The position numbers were made by a program, and so were the translations under genes. The notes under the pieces are model-generated. The model did no database searches, was not told where the DNA came from, and was given only the letters and a program-made list of their open reading frames with translations. 32,914 bases of DNA from Armatimonadota bacterium. GTDB taxonomy: Bacteria > Armatimonadota > Zipacnadia > Zipacnadales > FEN-943. The DNA lies in NCBI GenBank assembly GCA_003170595.1, contig PMZA01000445.1:1-32914 (forward strand), written 5' to 3'. This document shows, one piece after another, positions 16,645-24,575 of this stretch (position 1 is its first letter; the number at the start of each line of letters is the position of its first letter).

Positions 16645-17616
16645 ATGCCTTTCGAGAGGCCGAAGGAGAAGTGGCGTGCGGCTGTTAACGAGGTCAGGAT
16701 CGGAGCGACCGCGGCCGAAGGCGGCACGCGCTCGACGACGATCACTGTCGGCGGCGAGGCAACGCTCCCGTTCCTCAACTTCGAGGCGGAAGCCCCTCAC
16801 CGTCCGGTGATCGCGATGGAAGTGCTCGACGTGGCGCCGACGGACTGGCCGACGCCCCTGGTCGATGCCTTCGGCGACGTGTTCGGCGATCCTGCGGCGT
16901 GGGCGCACAAGTGCGTCGAGCAATTCGGGGCTGACATGATCTGCCTCCGCCTCCAGAGCGCCCATCCCGACGCGGGCAACGCCTCGCCCGCCGACTGCGC
17001 CGCGACGGTGAAGAAGGTGCTCGAGACCGTGAGCGTGCCCCTGATCCTCTGGGGCTGTGGCGATCGCGACAAGGACAACGACCTCCTCCCGGCGATCAGC
17101 CAGGCCGCGGCTGGGGAGCGCGTCTGCCTAGGCTCGGCCGTGCATGAGAACTACAAGACCATCGCGGCCTGCGCCCTGGCCGACGGCCACGTGGTCATCG
17201 ACGAGGCGCCCCTCGACATCAACATCCAAAAGCAGGTCAACATCCTCGTCACCGAGATGGGCGTCAAGACCGAGGACATCCTCATCTACCAGTCCACTGG
17301 CGGCCTGGGCTACGGCGTCGAGTACGCCTACACGATCATGGAGCGCACTCGCCTGGCGGCCCTCGGCGGCGACAAGATGCTCTCCATGCCCATGCTCGCC
17401 ATCGTCGGCTCGGAGACCTGGCGGGCCAAGGAGTCGCGCCTGCCCGAGGCCGAAGCGCCTCAGTGGGGCAAGCAGGATGAGCGTGCGATCCTCTGGGAGG
17501 CCGTCACCGCCGAGTTTTTCATGCAGGGCGGGACGGACATCCTGGTGATGTGGCACCCCGAGGCGGTACGGCTCGTGAAGGAATCGATGCTGGCCTACTC
17601 GGCGGCGGCGGTCTGA
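16645..17616 (+). CDS. acsD: corrinoid/iron-sulfur protein small (delta) subunit
   Basis: The 323-aa protein has the length and sequence of the AcsD family. It begins with the typical MPFERPKEKW and contains the GGEATLPFLNFEAEAPHRP segment and TIM-barrel signatures. It forms the CFeSP heterodimer with AcsC, contributing to the corrinoid site and docking with the methyltransferase AcsE, encoded 26 bases downstream. No Fe-S motif is expected or seen. Confidence 0.97.
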   Translation: MPFERPKEKWRAAVNEVRIGATAAEGGTRSTTITVGGEATLPFLNFEAEAPHRPVIAMEVLDVAPTDWPTPLVDAFGDVFGDPAAWAHKCVEQFGADMICLRLQSAHPDAGNASPADCAATVKKVLETVSVPLILWGCGDRDKDNDLLPAISQAAAGERVCLGSAVHENYKTIAACALADGHVVIDEAPLDINIQKQVNILVTEMGVKTEDILIYQSTGGLGYGVEYAYTIMERTRLAALGGDKMLSMPMLAIVGSETWRAKESRLPEAEAPQWGKQDERAILWEAVTAEFFMQGGTDILVMWHPEAVRLVKESMLAYSAAAV

Positions 17617-17642
17617 CGTTTGATGCCACGGAGGCGTCTTAG

Positions 17643-18428
17643 ATGATCCTGATCGGCGAACGGCTTAACGGGATGTTCAAGCGGGTAGGCGCGGCAATCG
17701 TCGCCCAGGACGAGGCCGTGATCGTTGAGGTGGCGCAGCTACAGATCGCGAAGGGTGCCAATATTCTCGACCTCAACGTCGGCCCCTCGGCGGAAGACGC
17801 CGTGGCCGCGATGCGGTGGCTGGCTGAGACGACGCGCAAGGTCACCGACCTTCCGCTCGCCATCGACAGCCCCAAGCCGGCGGTCCTCCGCGCGGGTCTC
17901 GAGGCGGCGGGTGCGAACGCGCTCATCAACTCGACGACCGGCGAGGAGGAGAAGCTCGCCGAGTTGATGCCCCTTGCGAGCGAGTACGGCTGCCCAATCA
18001 TCGGGCTGACGATCGATGAGAACGGCGTGCCTCGCGATGCGGCCGGACGCACGGAGGTCGCCCTCAAGATCGTCGCCTCGGCAATGGAGCACGGGGTCCT
18101 GCCCGAGAACGTGTGGATCGACCCGGTCATCCTCCCGATCTCGTGCACGCAGAACCATCAGCCGGAGGTCCTCAAGGCCATCGCGGAGTGCAAGCTGCTG
18201 TCGGATCCATCACCAAAGACGATCCTGGGGCTTAGCAACGTCTCCCAGGGGACGCAGTATCGCCCTTTGGTGAACCGCACCTACCTCGTGATGGCGATTG
18301 CCTCGGGCCTGGATGGGGCGATCATGGATCCCCTCGACGACGACCTCGTGGACGCCATGATCACGGCCGAACTACTGATGAACAACACGGTCTACTGCGA
18401 CGATTTCCTGAAGGCCTACAGAACGTAG
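17643..18428 (+). CDS. acsE: methyltetrahydrofolate:corrinoid/Fe-S protein methyltransferase
   Basis: The 261-aa protein is AcsE (MeTr), family length 262. It moves the N5-methyl group of methyl-tetrahydrofolate to Co(I) of AcsCD, joining the methyl and carbonyl branches. The pterin-binding TIM barrel is visible (MILIGERLNG, NILDLNVGPSAED, LAIDSPKP), and Asn199 in GLSNVSQG, which assists methyl activation in the Moorella enzyme, is at the same number. This gene shows that the carrier is a folate and not methanopterin. GGAGGC precedes ATG 17643. Confidence 0.97.
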   Translation: MILIGERLNGMFKRVGAAIVAQDEAVIVEVAQLQIAKGANILDLNVGPSAEDAVAAMRWLAETTRKVTDLPLAIDSPKPAVLRAGLEAAGANALINSTTGEEEKLAELMPLASEYGCPIIGLTIDENGVPRDAAGRTEVALKIVASAMEHGVLPENVWIDPVILPISCTQNHQPEVLKAIAECKLLSDPSPKTILGLSNVSQGTQYRPLVNRTYLVMAIASGLDGAIMDPLDDDLVDAMITAELLMNNTVYCDDFLKAYRT

Positions 18429-18448
18429 AGGATGCGAAGCTCGCGACC

Positions 18449-19144
18449 ATGCTCACTCTGGAGATACATCACACCGGCGGCCTTTACGCCCAGCGGCTTA
18501 TCCATTACTTCCGGTCCCGCGGGGGCCACGTAGAGGATTACGAGGCGCCGCGCAATCTGCCCATGATCATCGACGAGCCGGAGGAGTACCTGCCGGCGAA
18601 CGCGGGTCACGGGGACGTGGTGATCGCGGTGCATATGCATCAGGACCTCGTGGTCGAGCTTCCGGACCTGATGGCGGTGCACGGCGGCAAGGCCCTGATC
18701 GTGCCGGTCGAAGACCCCGACTGGGCGCGACCGGGACTGGTCCGACAAGTAGGCGAACTGTGCCGGGGCCGAGGCCTTGAGTGCGAGTTCCCCAAGCCCT
18801 TTTGCGCGCTCAACCCGCAGGGACCGGTCCTCAAACGCTTCGCCGACGAGTACGAGGTCGGCAAGCCCGAGCTGATCCTGACCCAGCGTGACGGCCGCGT
18901 AGTGGGTGCCGAGTGCAAGCGTGGCGCGCCGTGTGGGCTGACGGCCGCAGCAGCGGGCAAGCTCGTGGGCACGGACCTTAGCCACGAGACGCTGGAGATC
19001 GTGCACTCGCTCCATGCTACCTACCCTTGCTTGGCCACCATGACTATGGACCCAGCCCTCGGAGACACAGTCATGCACCTGTCGGTAGGCCTGCTGTACG
19101 AGGCCGTCCAGGAAGCAGTGAAGAAGGCGAAGGACGAGGAGTAG
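18449..19144 (+). CDS. DUF166 family protein of unknown function
   Basis: The 231-aa protein resembles DUF166/COG1810, a family common in methanogenic archaea whose members are sometimes labelled putative thymidylate synthase without proof. Visible family-like features are IIDEPEEYLP, a PKPFC motif (C119), the pair C156/C162 in AECKRGAPCG, and YPCLATMTMDPALGDTVMH (C194). These four cysteines could bind a metal or cluster. No membrane segment or signal peptide is seen. It lies 20 bases after acsE and 29 bases before a CooC gene, so a role in maturing or serving CODH/ACS or the folate/corrinoid step is plausible, but this is inference from position. Family assignment was made from memory. Confidence 0.7.
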   Translation: MLTLEIHHTGGLYAQRLIHYFRSRGGHVEDYEAPRNLPMIIDEPEEYLPANAGHGDVVIAVHMHQDLVVELPDLMAVHGGKALIVPVEDPDWARPGLVRQVGELCRGRGLECEFPKPFCALNPQGPVLKRFADEYEVGKPELILTQRDGRVVGAECKRGAPCGLTAAAAGKLVGTDLSHETLEIVHSLHATYPCLATMTMDPALGDTVMHLSVGLLYEAVQEAVKKAKDEE

Positions 19145-19161
19145 AGTCGGCTCTTTCCACT

Positions 19162-19168
19162 GAGGTGG
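19162..19168 (+). promoter_or_regulatory. ribosome binding site that selects ATG 19174
   Basis: GAGGTGG lies 5 bases upstream of ATG 19174, which begins MKLAVAGKGGVGKT, the normal N-terminus for a CooC P-loop ATPase. The frame is open further upstream inside the DUF166 gene, but that extension is not protein-like. Confidence 0.6.
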
Positions 19169-19173
19169 TTCCG

Positions 19174-19923
19174 ATGAAGTTAGCGGTCGCCGGCAAAGGC
19201 GGCGTTGGCAAGACGACAGTCTGCGCGGGCCTTACGCTGTTACTGGCCGAGGCCGGCAAAGTCATGGCCGTGGACGCCGACCCGAACAACTGTCTGGGCT
19301 TTGCCCTGGGGATACCGCCGGACAGGCTGGTGGACATCAAGCCCGTGTCTGAGATGAAAGAACTGCTTGCGGCAAGGGCGGGCAGTTCCGGGGGCGGGAT
19401 GTTCGACCTCGCGCCCGAGGTGGCCGACCTGATCGAGGAGTTCAAGATCAGCGACGGCAACATCGACCTGCTGGTCATGGGCACGATCGATCGCGGCGGT
19501 GCGGGTTGTGCCTGCTCGCTCAACAGCACCCTCAAGCAGCTTCTCCGCGAGCTTGTTGCCCTGCCGGGATCCCTCCTGGTGGATATGGAGGCCGGCCTGG
19601 AGCACCTGGGCCGGGGTACGGCCGCCGCCGTCAACGCCTTCCTGGTCGTCGTGGACCCGACGCCGCCGGCCCTGCGCGCGGCTTTGCGCATTGTGAAACT
19701 CGCCGGCGAACTCGGGATCACCAACGTCTTCGCCGTCGGCAACCGTGCGTCCACCGAGGGGGAGAAGACCCTCATCCGCGAGGCCCTCGGCGACATGCCG
19801 GTGATTGGCTTTGTCGGCGACCATCGCGGTCTCGCGCAGGAAGGCGTCTTTGCTGGCGACGCCGGCCAGGCCCTCCGCGCCGACCTCGCCGCCGTCCTCG
19901 AGAACCTTCGCACGCGAGCCTAG
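19174..19923 (+). CDS. cooC: CooC-type nickel insertion ATPase (CooC/AcsF)
   Basis: The 249-aa protein is a MinD-like P-loop ATPase of the CooC/AcsF family, with a deviant Walker A (GKGGVGKT) at residues 7-14, a Walker B-like VDMEAGLEHLGRG segment and the Cys-X-Cys motif C112-A-C114, the nickel-binding pair of CooC dimers at the same numbers. It uses ATP to insert nickel into CODH or ACS. It follows the DUF166 gene and is followed by a second CooC paralogue; the two may be specific for the C-cluster and the A-cluster, but the sequence alone does not tell which. Confidence 0.93.
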   Translation: MKLAVAGKGGVGKTTVCAGLTLLLAEAGKVMAVDADPNNCLGFALGIPPDRLVDIKPVSEMKELLAARAGSSGGGMFDLAPEVADLIEEFKISDGNIDLLVMGTIDRGGAGCACSLNSTLKQLLRELVALPGSLLVDMEAGLEHLGRGTAAAVNAFLVVVDPTPPALRAALRIVKLAGELGITNVFAVGNRASTEGEKTLIREALGDMPVIGFVGDHRGLAQEGVFAGDAGQALRADLAAVLENLRTRA

Positions 19924-19959
19924 CAGTCCACCTAGACCGTTTGGCGTGGAGGCAGTCGG

Positions 19960-20727
19960 ATGTCGAAAACGATAGTGGTCGCCGGAAAAGGCGGCAGTGG
20001 CAAGACAGTGATCGCGGCCCTGATGGTCAAGGCCCTCGTCGAGTCGAAGGCCGGGACCATCCTCGCGGTGGACGCCGACCCCAATCGCAACCTCGACCGC
20101 GCCCTCGGCGTCGAGGCCGAGGAGACCGTGGGCAGCATCCGCGAGAACATGCTCGAGGAGATCACCTCCCTCCCCGGTGGGATGACCAAGGCCGAGTACA
20201 TCGCCTACCGCACGCAGCAATCGATAGTGGAGACGGACGACTTCGACCTCCTCGCCATGGGCCGCCCCGAGGGGCCCGGCTGCTACTGCTACGCTAACAG
20301 CATCGTCCGGCAAGTGGTGGACAAACTGTCGGACGAGTACGACTACGTGGTCGTTGATTGCGAAGCCGGCCTCGAACATCTCAGCCGCCGCACCGCCGGC
20401 CGGGCGGACTATGTGCTGGTAGTCGCCGACCCGAGCGTGCGCTCCGCCGAGACGGTGCGCCGCGTGGTAGAGCTGATGGAAGACCTCGGCACGCCTCTGG
20501 GCAAGACCGTGGTCGTGGCCAACCGCAGTCGCAATGGCATGGTCCCCGCTGTCCGCGCGATCCTGGAGGGCGTCGCCGCCGGCGCTGTCAGCGTGGTCCC
20601 GGAAGACGAGGGCGTCCACTGCCTCGATGATGCCGGCGAAGCGCTGTTGAAGGTGCCACTGGACAGCCCTGCCTATCGGGCCGTCAAGGACATCGTCCGC
20701 GAGAGCGGCATTGCCGAGGTTGAGTGA
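19960..20727 (+). CDS. second CooC-type nickel insertion ATPase
   Basis: The 255-aa protein is a paralogue of the preceding gene with Walker A GKGGSGKT, VVVDCEAGLEHLSRRT and the Cys-X-Cys motif C108-Y-C110 (GPGCYCYAN). It has its own GGAGG ribosome binding site in the 36-base gap. Tandem CooC genes are known in acetogens, where one serves CODH and the other ACS. The two copies differ strongly in sequence, so the duplication is old or they were brought together from different clusters. Confidence 0.92.
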   Translation: MSKTIVVAGKGGSGKTVIAALMVKALVESKAGTILAVDADPNRNLDRALGVEAEETVGSIRENMLEEITSLPGGMTKAEYIAYRTQQSIVETDDFDLLAMGRPEGPGCYCYANSIVRQVVDKLSDEYDYVVVDCEAGLEHLSRRTAGRADYVLVVADPSVRSAETVRRVVELMEDLGTPLGKTVVVANRSRNGMVPAVRAILEGVAAGAVSVVPEDEGVHCLDDAGEALLKVPLDSPAYRAVKDIVRESGIAEVE

Positions 20728-20732
20728 GAGCC

Positions 20733-21842
20733 ATGGTCCAGTCCATCTACATAGCGGGTACAGGACAGCATGCGGGCAAGACCTTCGTCTCCCTGGGCCT
20801 CGTGGCGGCGCTGCGCGAGAGAGGCCTGGCGGTCAGGTATATGAAGCCGGTCGGCCAGCGGACCGTGCACGTTGACGGCGTGTCCGTCGACGAGGACGTG
20901 GCCCTGATCCATCGCGTCTTCGGCATGCCCGGCGCCGTGACGGCGGCCAACCCCATCACCGTTCCCCGCGGGTTCACCCAGCGCTTCCTGCTGGGGGGCG
21001 GCAACACGGACTCGCTGAAGGAGAAGATACTGGCGGGCTTCGCAGAGACCAGTGACGGCGCCGACGTAGTTGTCGTTGAGGGCACGGGCCACGCCGGCGT
21101 GGGCGCCGTCCTCGGCCTCTCGAACGCGACGGTCGCGGCTCTCCTCAACTCGAGGACCATCGTCGTCATCGGCGGCGGCATCGGACAACCCATCGACGAA
21201 TTCGCCGTCAACCAGGCGCTCTTCGAGAAGGAAAGCGCCCCTCTCCTGGGAGTGATAAGCAACAAGGTTCAGCCCTCGAAGATGGAGGAATGCCGTTCGA
21301 CGGTGTCGGTGTGGTTCGGCGGCGCGGGGATTCCCGTCTTGGGCATGGTCCCGATGCTGCCCGTTCTCTTGGAGATCACCCTCCGCCAGGTAGTCCACGA
21401 GATCGAGGCCTACGTCCTCAGCGGCGAGGAGTTCCTCGACCGCCGTCTCCGCAAGTTCATCATCGGCGCCGCGCCCGCCCACCGGCTGCTCGACGAGTTC
21501 ACCGAGGGCACTCTGGTCATCACGCCCGGAGACCGCGATGACATCATCCTGGCCTGCATCTCCGCCGAACTCAGCGCCGAGGCCAGCGACGACGCGCCCC
21601 ACGTCTCGGCCCTGTGCCTCACCGGCGGCGTCCGCCCGCAAACGAACGTGCTGCGAATCATCGAGCGGAGCCGCGTACCGGTCATCGCCTCCGACGATGG
21701 CACCTTCAACCTCGCCACGCGGATCGCGAACCTCGTTGCGAAGATCCTTCCGAGGGATCACGAGAAGATTCGCATCGCCAAGGAAACGGTCGGCGAGCTC
21801 GTGGACATCGACAGAATCGCCGGCGGTCTGTCGAGCGCCTAG
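20733..21842 (+). CDS. BioD-like ATPase with DRTGG domain (PTA N-terminal-like)
   Basis: The roughly 369-aa protein combines a dethiobiotin-synthetase-like P-loop domain (GTGQHAGKT near residues 8-16, VVVEGTGHAGVG) with a C-terminal DRTGG domain (VITPGDRDDIILACIS). This equals the N-terminal regulatory half of large phosphotransacetylases without the catalytic PTA domain. Stand-alone versions exist in many bacteria and their role is unclear; at the end of an acetyl-CoA-forming operon a sensor or regulator of acetyl-CoA/acetyl-phosphate metabolism is conceivable, but unproven. Biotin synthesis is unlikely because no bio genes are near. A GTG at 20724 overlapping the previous stop is an alternative start. 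Confidence 0.85.
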   Translation: MVQSIYIAGTGQHAGKTFVSLGLVAALRERGLAVRYMKPVGQRTVHVDGVSVDEDVALIHRVFGMPGAVTAANPITVPRGFTQRFLLGGGNTDSLKEKILAGFAETSDGADVVVVEGTGHAGVGAVLGLSNATVAALLNSRTIVVIGGGIGQPIDEFAVNQALFEKESAPLLGVISNKVQPSKMEECRSTVSVWFGGAGIPVLGMVPMLPVLLEITLRQVVHEIEAYVLSGEEFLDRRLRKFIIGAAPAHRLLDEFTEGTLVITPGDRDDIILACISAELSAEASDDAPHVSALCLTGGVRPQTNVLRIIERSRVPVIASDDGTFNLATRIANLVAKILPRDHEKIRIAKETVGELVDIDRIAGGLSSA

Positions 21843-21883
21843 CCTTGGCCTCGAGTCGCCTGCTCCGGCACCCGAGCTTCGAT

Positions 21884-21899
21884 CCACTCAGGCGAGTGG
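21884..21899 (+). terminator. hairpin after the acs gene string, possible terminator
   Basis: CCACTC (21884-21889), loop AGGC, GAGTGG (21894-21899) form a perfect 6-bp stem 41 bases after the last gene of the acs string and before the pabB promoter-like element. There is no T-run after it, so it would be a weak or non-canonical terminator. Confidence 0.35.
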
Positions 21900-21926
21900 C
21901 TCTGGTTGGCCAGCCGTCACGCCCCT

Positions 21927-21954
21927 TTGGATTAGGCCTTGCAGGGCCTATACT
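21927..21954 (+). promoter_or_regulatory. possible promoter of pabB-pabC
   Basis: TATACT (21949-21954) is a 5/6 match to a -10 box; a weak -35 (TTGGAT, 21927-21932) lies 16 bases upstream. Transcription would begin about 30 bases before ATG 21992. An inverted repeat AGGCC(21934-21938)/GGCCT(21945-21949) covers the spacer and could be an operator. The match is suggestive only. Confidence 0.35.
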
Positions 21955-21991
21955 GGACTTGAATTTGGACCCGTTCTCTGCGGCAAGGCCA

Positions 21992-23437
21992 ATGGCAGAC
22001 CAACCCATCGTCGACCTTCTTGATGCGCCGGAACCCATCGCCCTCGCCTCCGCTCTCGCCGACGAGCCCCATGTGGCGTGGCTCGATGCGGCGCTTCCCG
22101 GTGGGCCGCAGGGACGCTACAGCCTGATCGCCGCGCGGCCGTCGACGATCCTCGAAGCGAAGGGCGATCGCCTGCTCGTCGGCCCGCCAGCTGCGCCACG
22201 GGAGGAAAAGGGCGACCCGTTCCGGGCCTTGGAGCGCCTCCTCGCCGAGTGGCGGACCTCTGCGCCGGGCTTCCCGCTGCCCTTCGCCGGTGGGATGGTC
22301 GGCTACTTCGGCTACGACCTCGCGCCGTGGACTGAGCCGGTGACGCTCCATGCCGTCGACGACCTGCAGGTCCCCGATATGTTCATCGGCTTCTACCCCG
22401 CGGCGGTGGTCTACGATCACGCCGACCGCGCCGCTTGGCTTGTCCACCTGCCCGGAAAGGGCGGTGAAGAGGCGTCAAAGTGGCTCCGAGAGGTCGCTGG
22501 AAGGCGCTCAAAGGGGCCTCAAACGACGCCCAAGAGGGCCGTTGCGGAGGGTACGGAGCTGTCCTGCAACTTCACTTACGACCGCTACACCGCGGCGATC
22601 AGGCGGGCGAAGGAGTACATCGCCGCGGGCGATATCTATCAGGTGAACCTCTCCCAGAGGTTCCAGGCGCCGCTCCAGAGCGACGGATTCTCGCTCTACA
22701 ACCGCCTCAGAACGACGAATCCTGCCCCTTTCGCAGCCTATCTGCGACACGAGGACGAGGTCGAGGTGCTCAGTTCGTCCCCCGAACGCTTCCTCAGAAT
22801 GGAGTCCGACGGGCTGGTCGAGACCCGTCCGATCAAGGGCACGATCGCCCGCGGGGCGACGCCGGAGGAGGATCGCCGCCTGGCCGACGTTCTCCGCGCG
22901 AGTGTCAAAGATAGGGCGGAGCTGCTCATGATCGTCGATCTCGAGCGCAACGACCTGGGCAAGGTCTGCGAGTTCGGGACGGTGCGGGTGCCGGAGCTGG
23001 GAGGTCCTGCGGACCTCTTTGCCCTGGAGAGCTATGAGACGGTGCATCACCTGGTAGCGACGGTTCAGGGGCGGCTGAGGGCCGGTCAGGGGCCGGTGGA
23101 CCTGCTCCGGGCGACGTTTCCCGGCGGGTCGATCACCGGCGCGCCCAAGATCCGCTCCATGCAGATCATCGACGAGCTTGAGCCGACCAGGAGGGCCGTG
23201 TATACCGGCTCCATCGGCTACATCTCCGCCCATGGGCGGATGGACCTAAACATCGCCATCCGGACCTTAATCGTGCGCGGGAGCGAGGTGTTCTACCAGG
23301 TGGGAGGCGGAATCGTGGCCGACTCGGACCCGCATGCCGAGTACGTGGAGACGCTGCACAAGGGCCGGGGCATGGCAGCAGCGCTGGCGGAGGACTTGCC
23401 GGCGCAGCTTGACGCCCTGGCCGGAGGTGTATCGTGA
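21992..23437 (+). CDS. pabB: aminodeoxychorismate synthase component I
   Basis: The 481-aa protein belongs to the chorismate-utilising TrpE/PabB family. The catalytic segment reads TRPIKGTIARG with Lys282; the Lys is diagnostic of PabB, whereas anthranilate synthase has Ala there. Other motifs are GDIYQVNLSQRF, SSSPERFL, LMIVDLERNDLGKVC and FPGGSITGAPKIRSM. It makes 4-amino-4-deoxychorismate from chorismate and ammonia or glutamine; the glutaminase PabA is not in the window. ATG 21992 was chosen because the frame upstream is not protein-like, but its ribosome binding site is weak (AAGG). pabC overlaps its stop codon. The product feeds folate synthesis, needed for the methyl branch. Confidence 0.95.
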   Translation: MADQPIVDLLDAPEPIALASALADEPHVAWLDAALPGGPQGRYSLIAARPSTILEAKGDRLLVGPPAAPREEKGDPFRALERLLAEWRTSAPGFPLPFAGGMVGYFGYDLAPWTEPVTLHAVDDLQVPDMFIGFYPAAVVYDHADRAAWLVHLPGKGGEEASKWLREVAGRRSKGPQTTPKRAVAEGTELSCNFTYDRYTAAIRRAKEYIAAGDIYQVNLSQRFQAPLQSDGFSLYNRLRTTNPAPFAAYLRHEDEVEVLSSSPERFLRMESDGLVETRPIKGTIARGATPEEDRRLADVLRASVKDRAELLMIVDLERNDLGKVCEFGTVRVPELGGPADLFALESYETVHHLVATVQGRLRAGQGPVDLLRATFPGGSITGAPKIRSMQIIDELEPTRRAVYTGSIGYISAHGRMDLNIAIRTLIVRGSEVFYQVGGGIVADSDPHAEYVETLHKGRGMAAALAEDLPAQLDALAGGVS

Positions 23438-24264
23438 ACTGGGCGCCGACCGCGTGGCGGGATGGGGCGCTGGTGCCAACTGAGACGCTGACCCTCCCGG
23501 CGATGAGCTTTGCCGCGCTGTACGGCTTCAGCCTCTTCGAGACGCTGCGGACTTATGGCGGGCGGCCGTTCCTGCTCGATAAGCACGTTGTGCGGATGAA
23601 ATCGGGCGCTGAAGAGCTAAGATTGGGCGCTCCGGAACTGTCTGAGAGCGTGATTTCGGCGGTTCTCGGCGCCAATAATCTCTCTGATGCGGCTGTGCGG
23701 ATGACGCTGGTGGCGATGGGGGACGACTGGGACGACCTCAGACCGTCGCTGACGGTCGCTGTGCGGGCGTTCGAAGGCTATCCGGAGGAGTGGTATCGCG
23801 ACGGAATCGACCTCGTTGTGGCGCCGTGGCGTCGCTGCGCACAAGACGCGACGGTCGGCCTCAAGTCGGGGAACTACCTGACTTGCCTGCGGGCGAGGGA
23901 GTTCGCCCACCGGGCGGGCGCCCAGGAGGCCCTGCTGCGGAACTGCGCCGGGCAGGTGACGGAAGGGGCCGTCACGAACTTGTTCGCCGTCGTTGCCGAT
24001 GGGACACTCGTCACGCCGCCGGTGGAGGACGGCCTTCTGCCGGGGGTGACGCGGGCGGTGGTGCTGAACCTCGCGCGGGAAGCGGGGATCCGGGCAGCGG
24101 AGCGGTCGATCGCGCCCGAGGACCTGGGCGCGTTCAGGGAAGCTTTCGTCACGAACTCGCTGATGGAAATCGTGCCGGTCAGACGGATAGGGGATAGGCC
24201 GGTCGCGACCTGCCCCGGAGAGACCACCCGGCTTCTTGCGGAAGCCTACAGCCAGCTTCACTGA
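23434..24264 (+). CDS. pabC: aminodeoxychorismate lyase (class IV PLP enzyme)
   Basis: The 276-aa protein is a fold-type IV PLP enzyme with the cofactor lysine K144 in LKSGNYLTCLRARE and the EGAVTNLFAV and LPGVTRAVV motifs. The family includes branched-chain aminotransferases and D-amino acid aminotransferases, but the translational overlap with pabB (GTG 23434 within GTGA, GGAGGT 5 bases before) argues for aminodeoxychorismate lyase, which forms p-aminobenzoate and pyruvate. Confidence 0.9.
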   Translation: MNWAPTAWRDGALVPTETLTLPAMSFAALYGFSLFETLRTYGGRPFLLDKHVVRMKSGAEELRLGAPELSESVISAVLGANNLSDAAVRMTLVAMGDDWDDLRPSLTVAVRAFEGYPEEWYRDGIDLVVAPWRRCAQDATVGLKSGNYLTCLRAREFAHRAGAQEALLRNCAGQVTEGAVTNLFAVVADGTLVTPPVEDGLLPGVTRAVVLNLAREAGIRAAERSIAPEDLGAFREAFVTNSLMEIVPVRRIGDRPVATCPGETTRLLAEAYSQLH

Positions 24265-24575
24265 GCCACGGATTTCGTCGCCCCACCGCCTTTGCGTGCT
24301 TTCGCTCCTAGCGGAGACTGTATCGACCCCGATCGCGTTACTTCTAGCGCGTAACCCCAGCAGCACGGTCGCACATGGGAACATCTGGAGTCTTCCCAGC
24401 GTTATAACACTGAGTGATAGGAGCAGATCGCCGACCTTCACATCTGCGTGGCGCGTACGGCGGCCAAGTAGAGCGTGGAACTATCCAGGGCTTCAGCCCC
24501 TATCGCACGTCGCCCTGTTGATGCGCCCCATCTGGGGGCGTCAGCACAAGACCCGCAGTTCCAGGGGACCGACAA
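24265..24575. other. intergenic gap upstream of the FDH operon
   Basis: The 311 bases between pabC and mobA contain no protein-like frame. Base composition is more balanced than in the genes. I see a palindromic GTTATAAC (24401-24408) with a -10-like TATAAC but no good -35, a short repeat CGCGTTAC/CGCGTAAC near 24335-24355, and a GC-rich hairpin close to mobA. The stretch probably contains the promoter of the mobA-fdh operon. I do not recognise a known riboswitch in it. Confidence 0.5.
24524..24540 (+). promoter_or_regulatory. GC-rich hairpin in the leader of the FDH operon
   Basis: CGCCCC (24524-24529), loop ATCTG, GGGGCG (24535-24540) form a 6-bp stem 35 bases upstream of the mobA start. 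No T-run follows. It could be part of an RNA leader structure or a weak attenuator. Confidence 0.3.
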
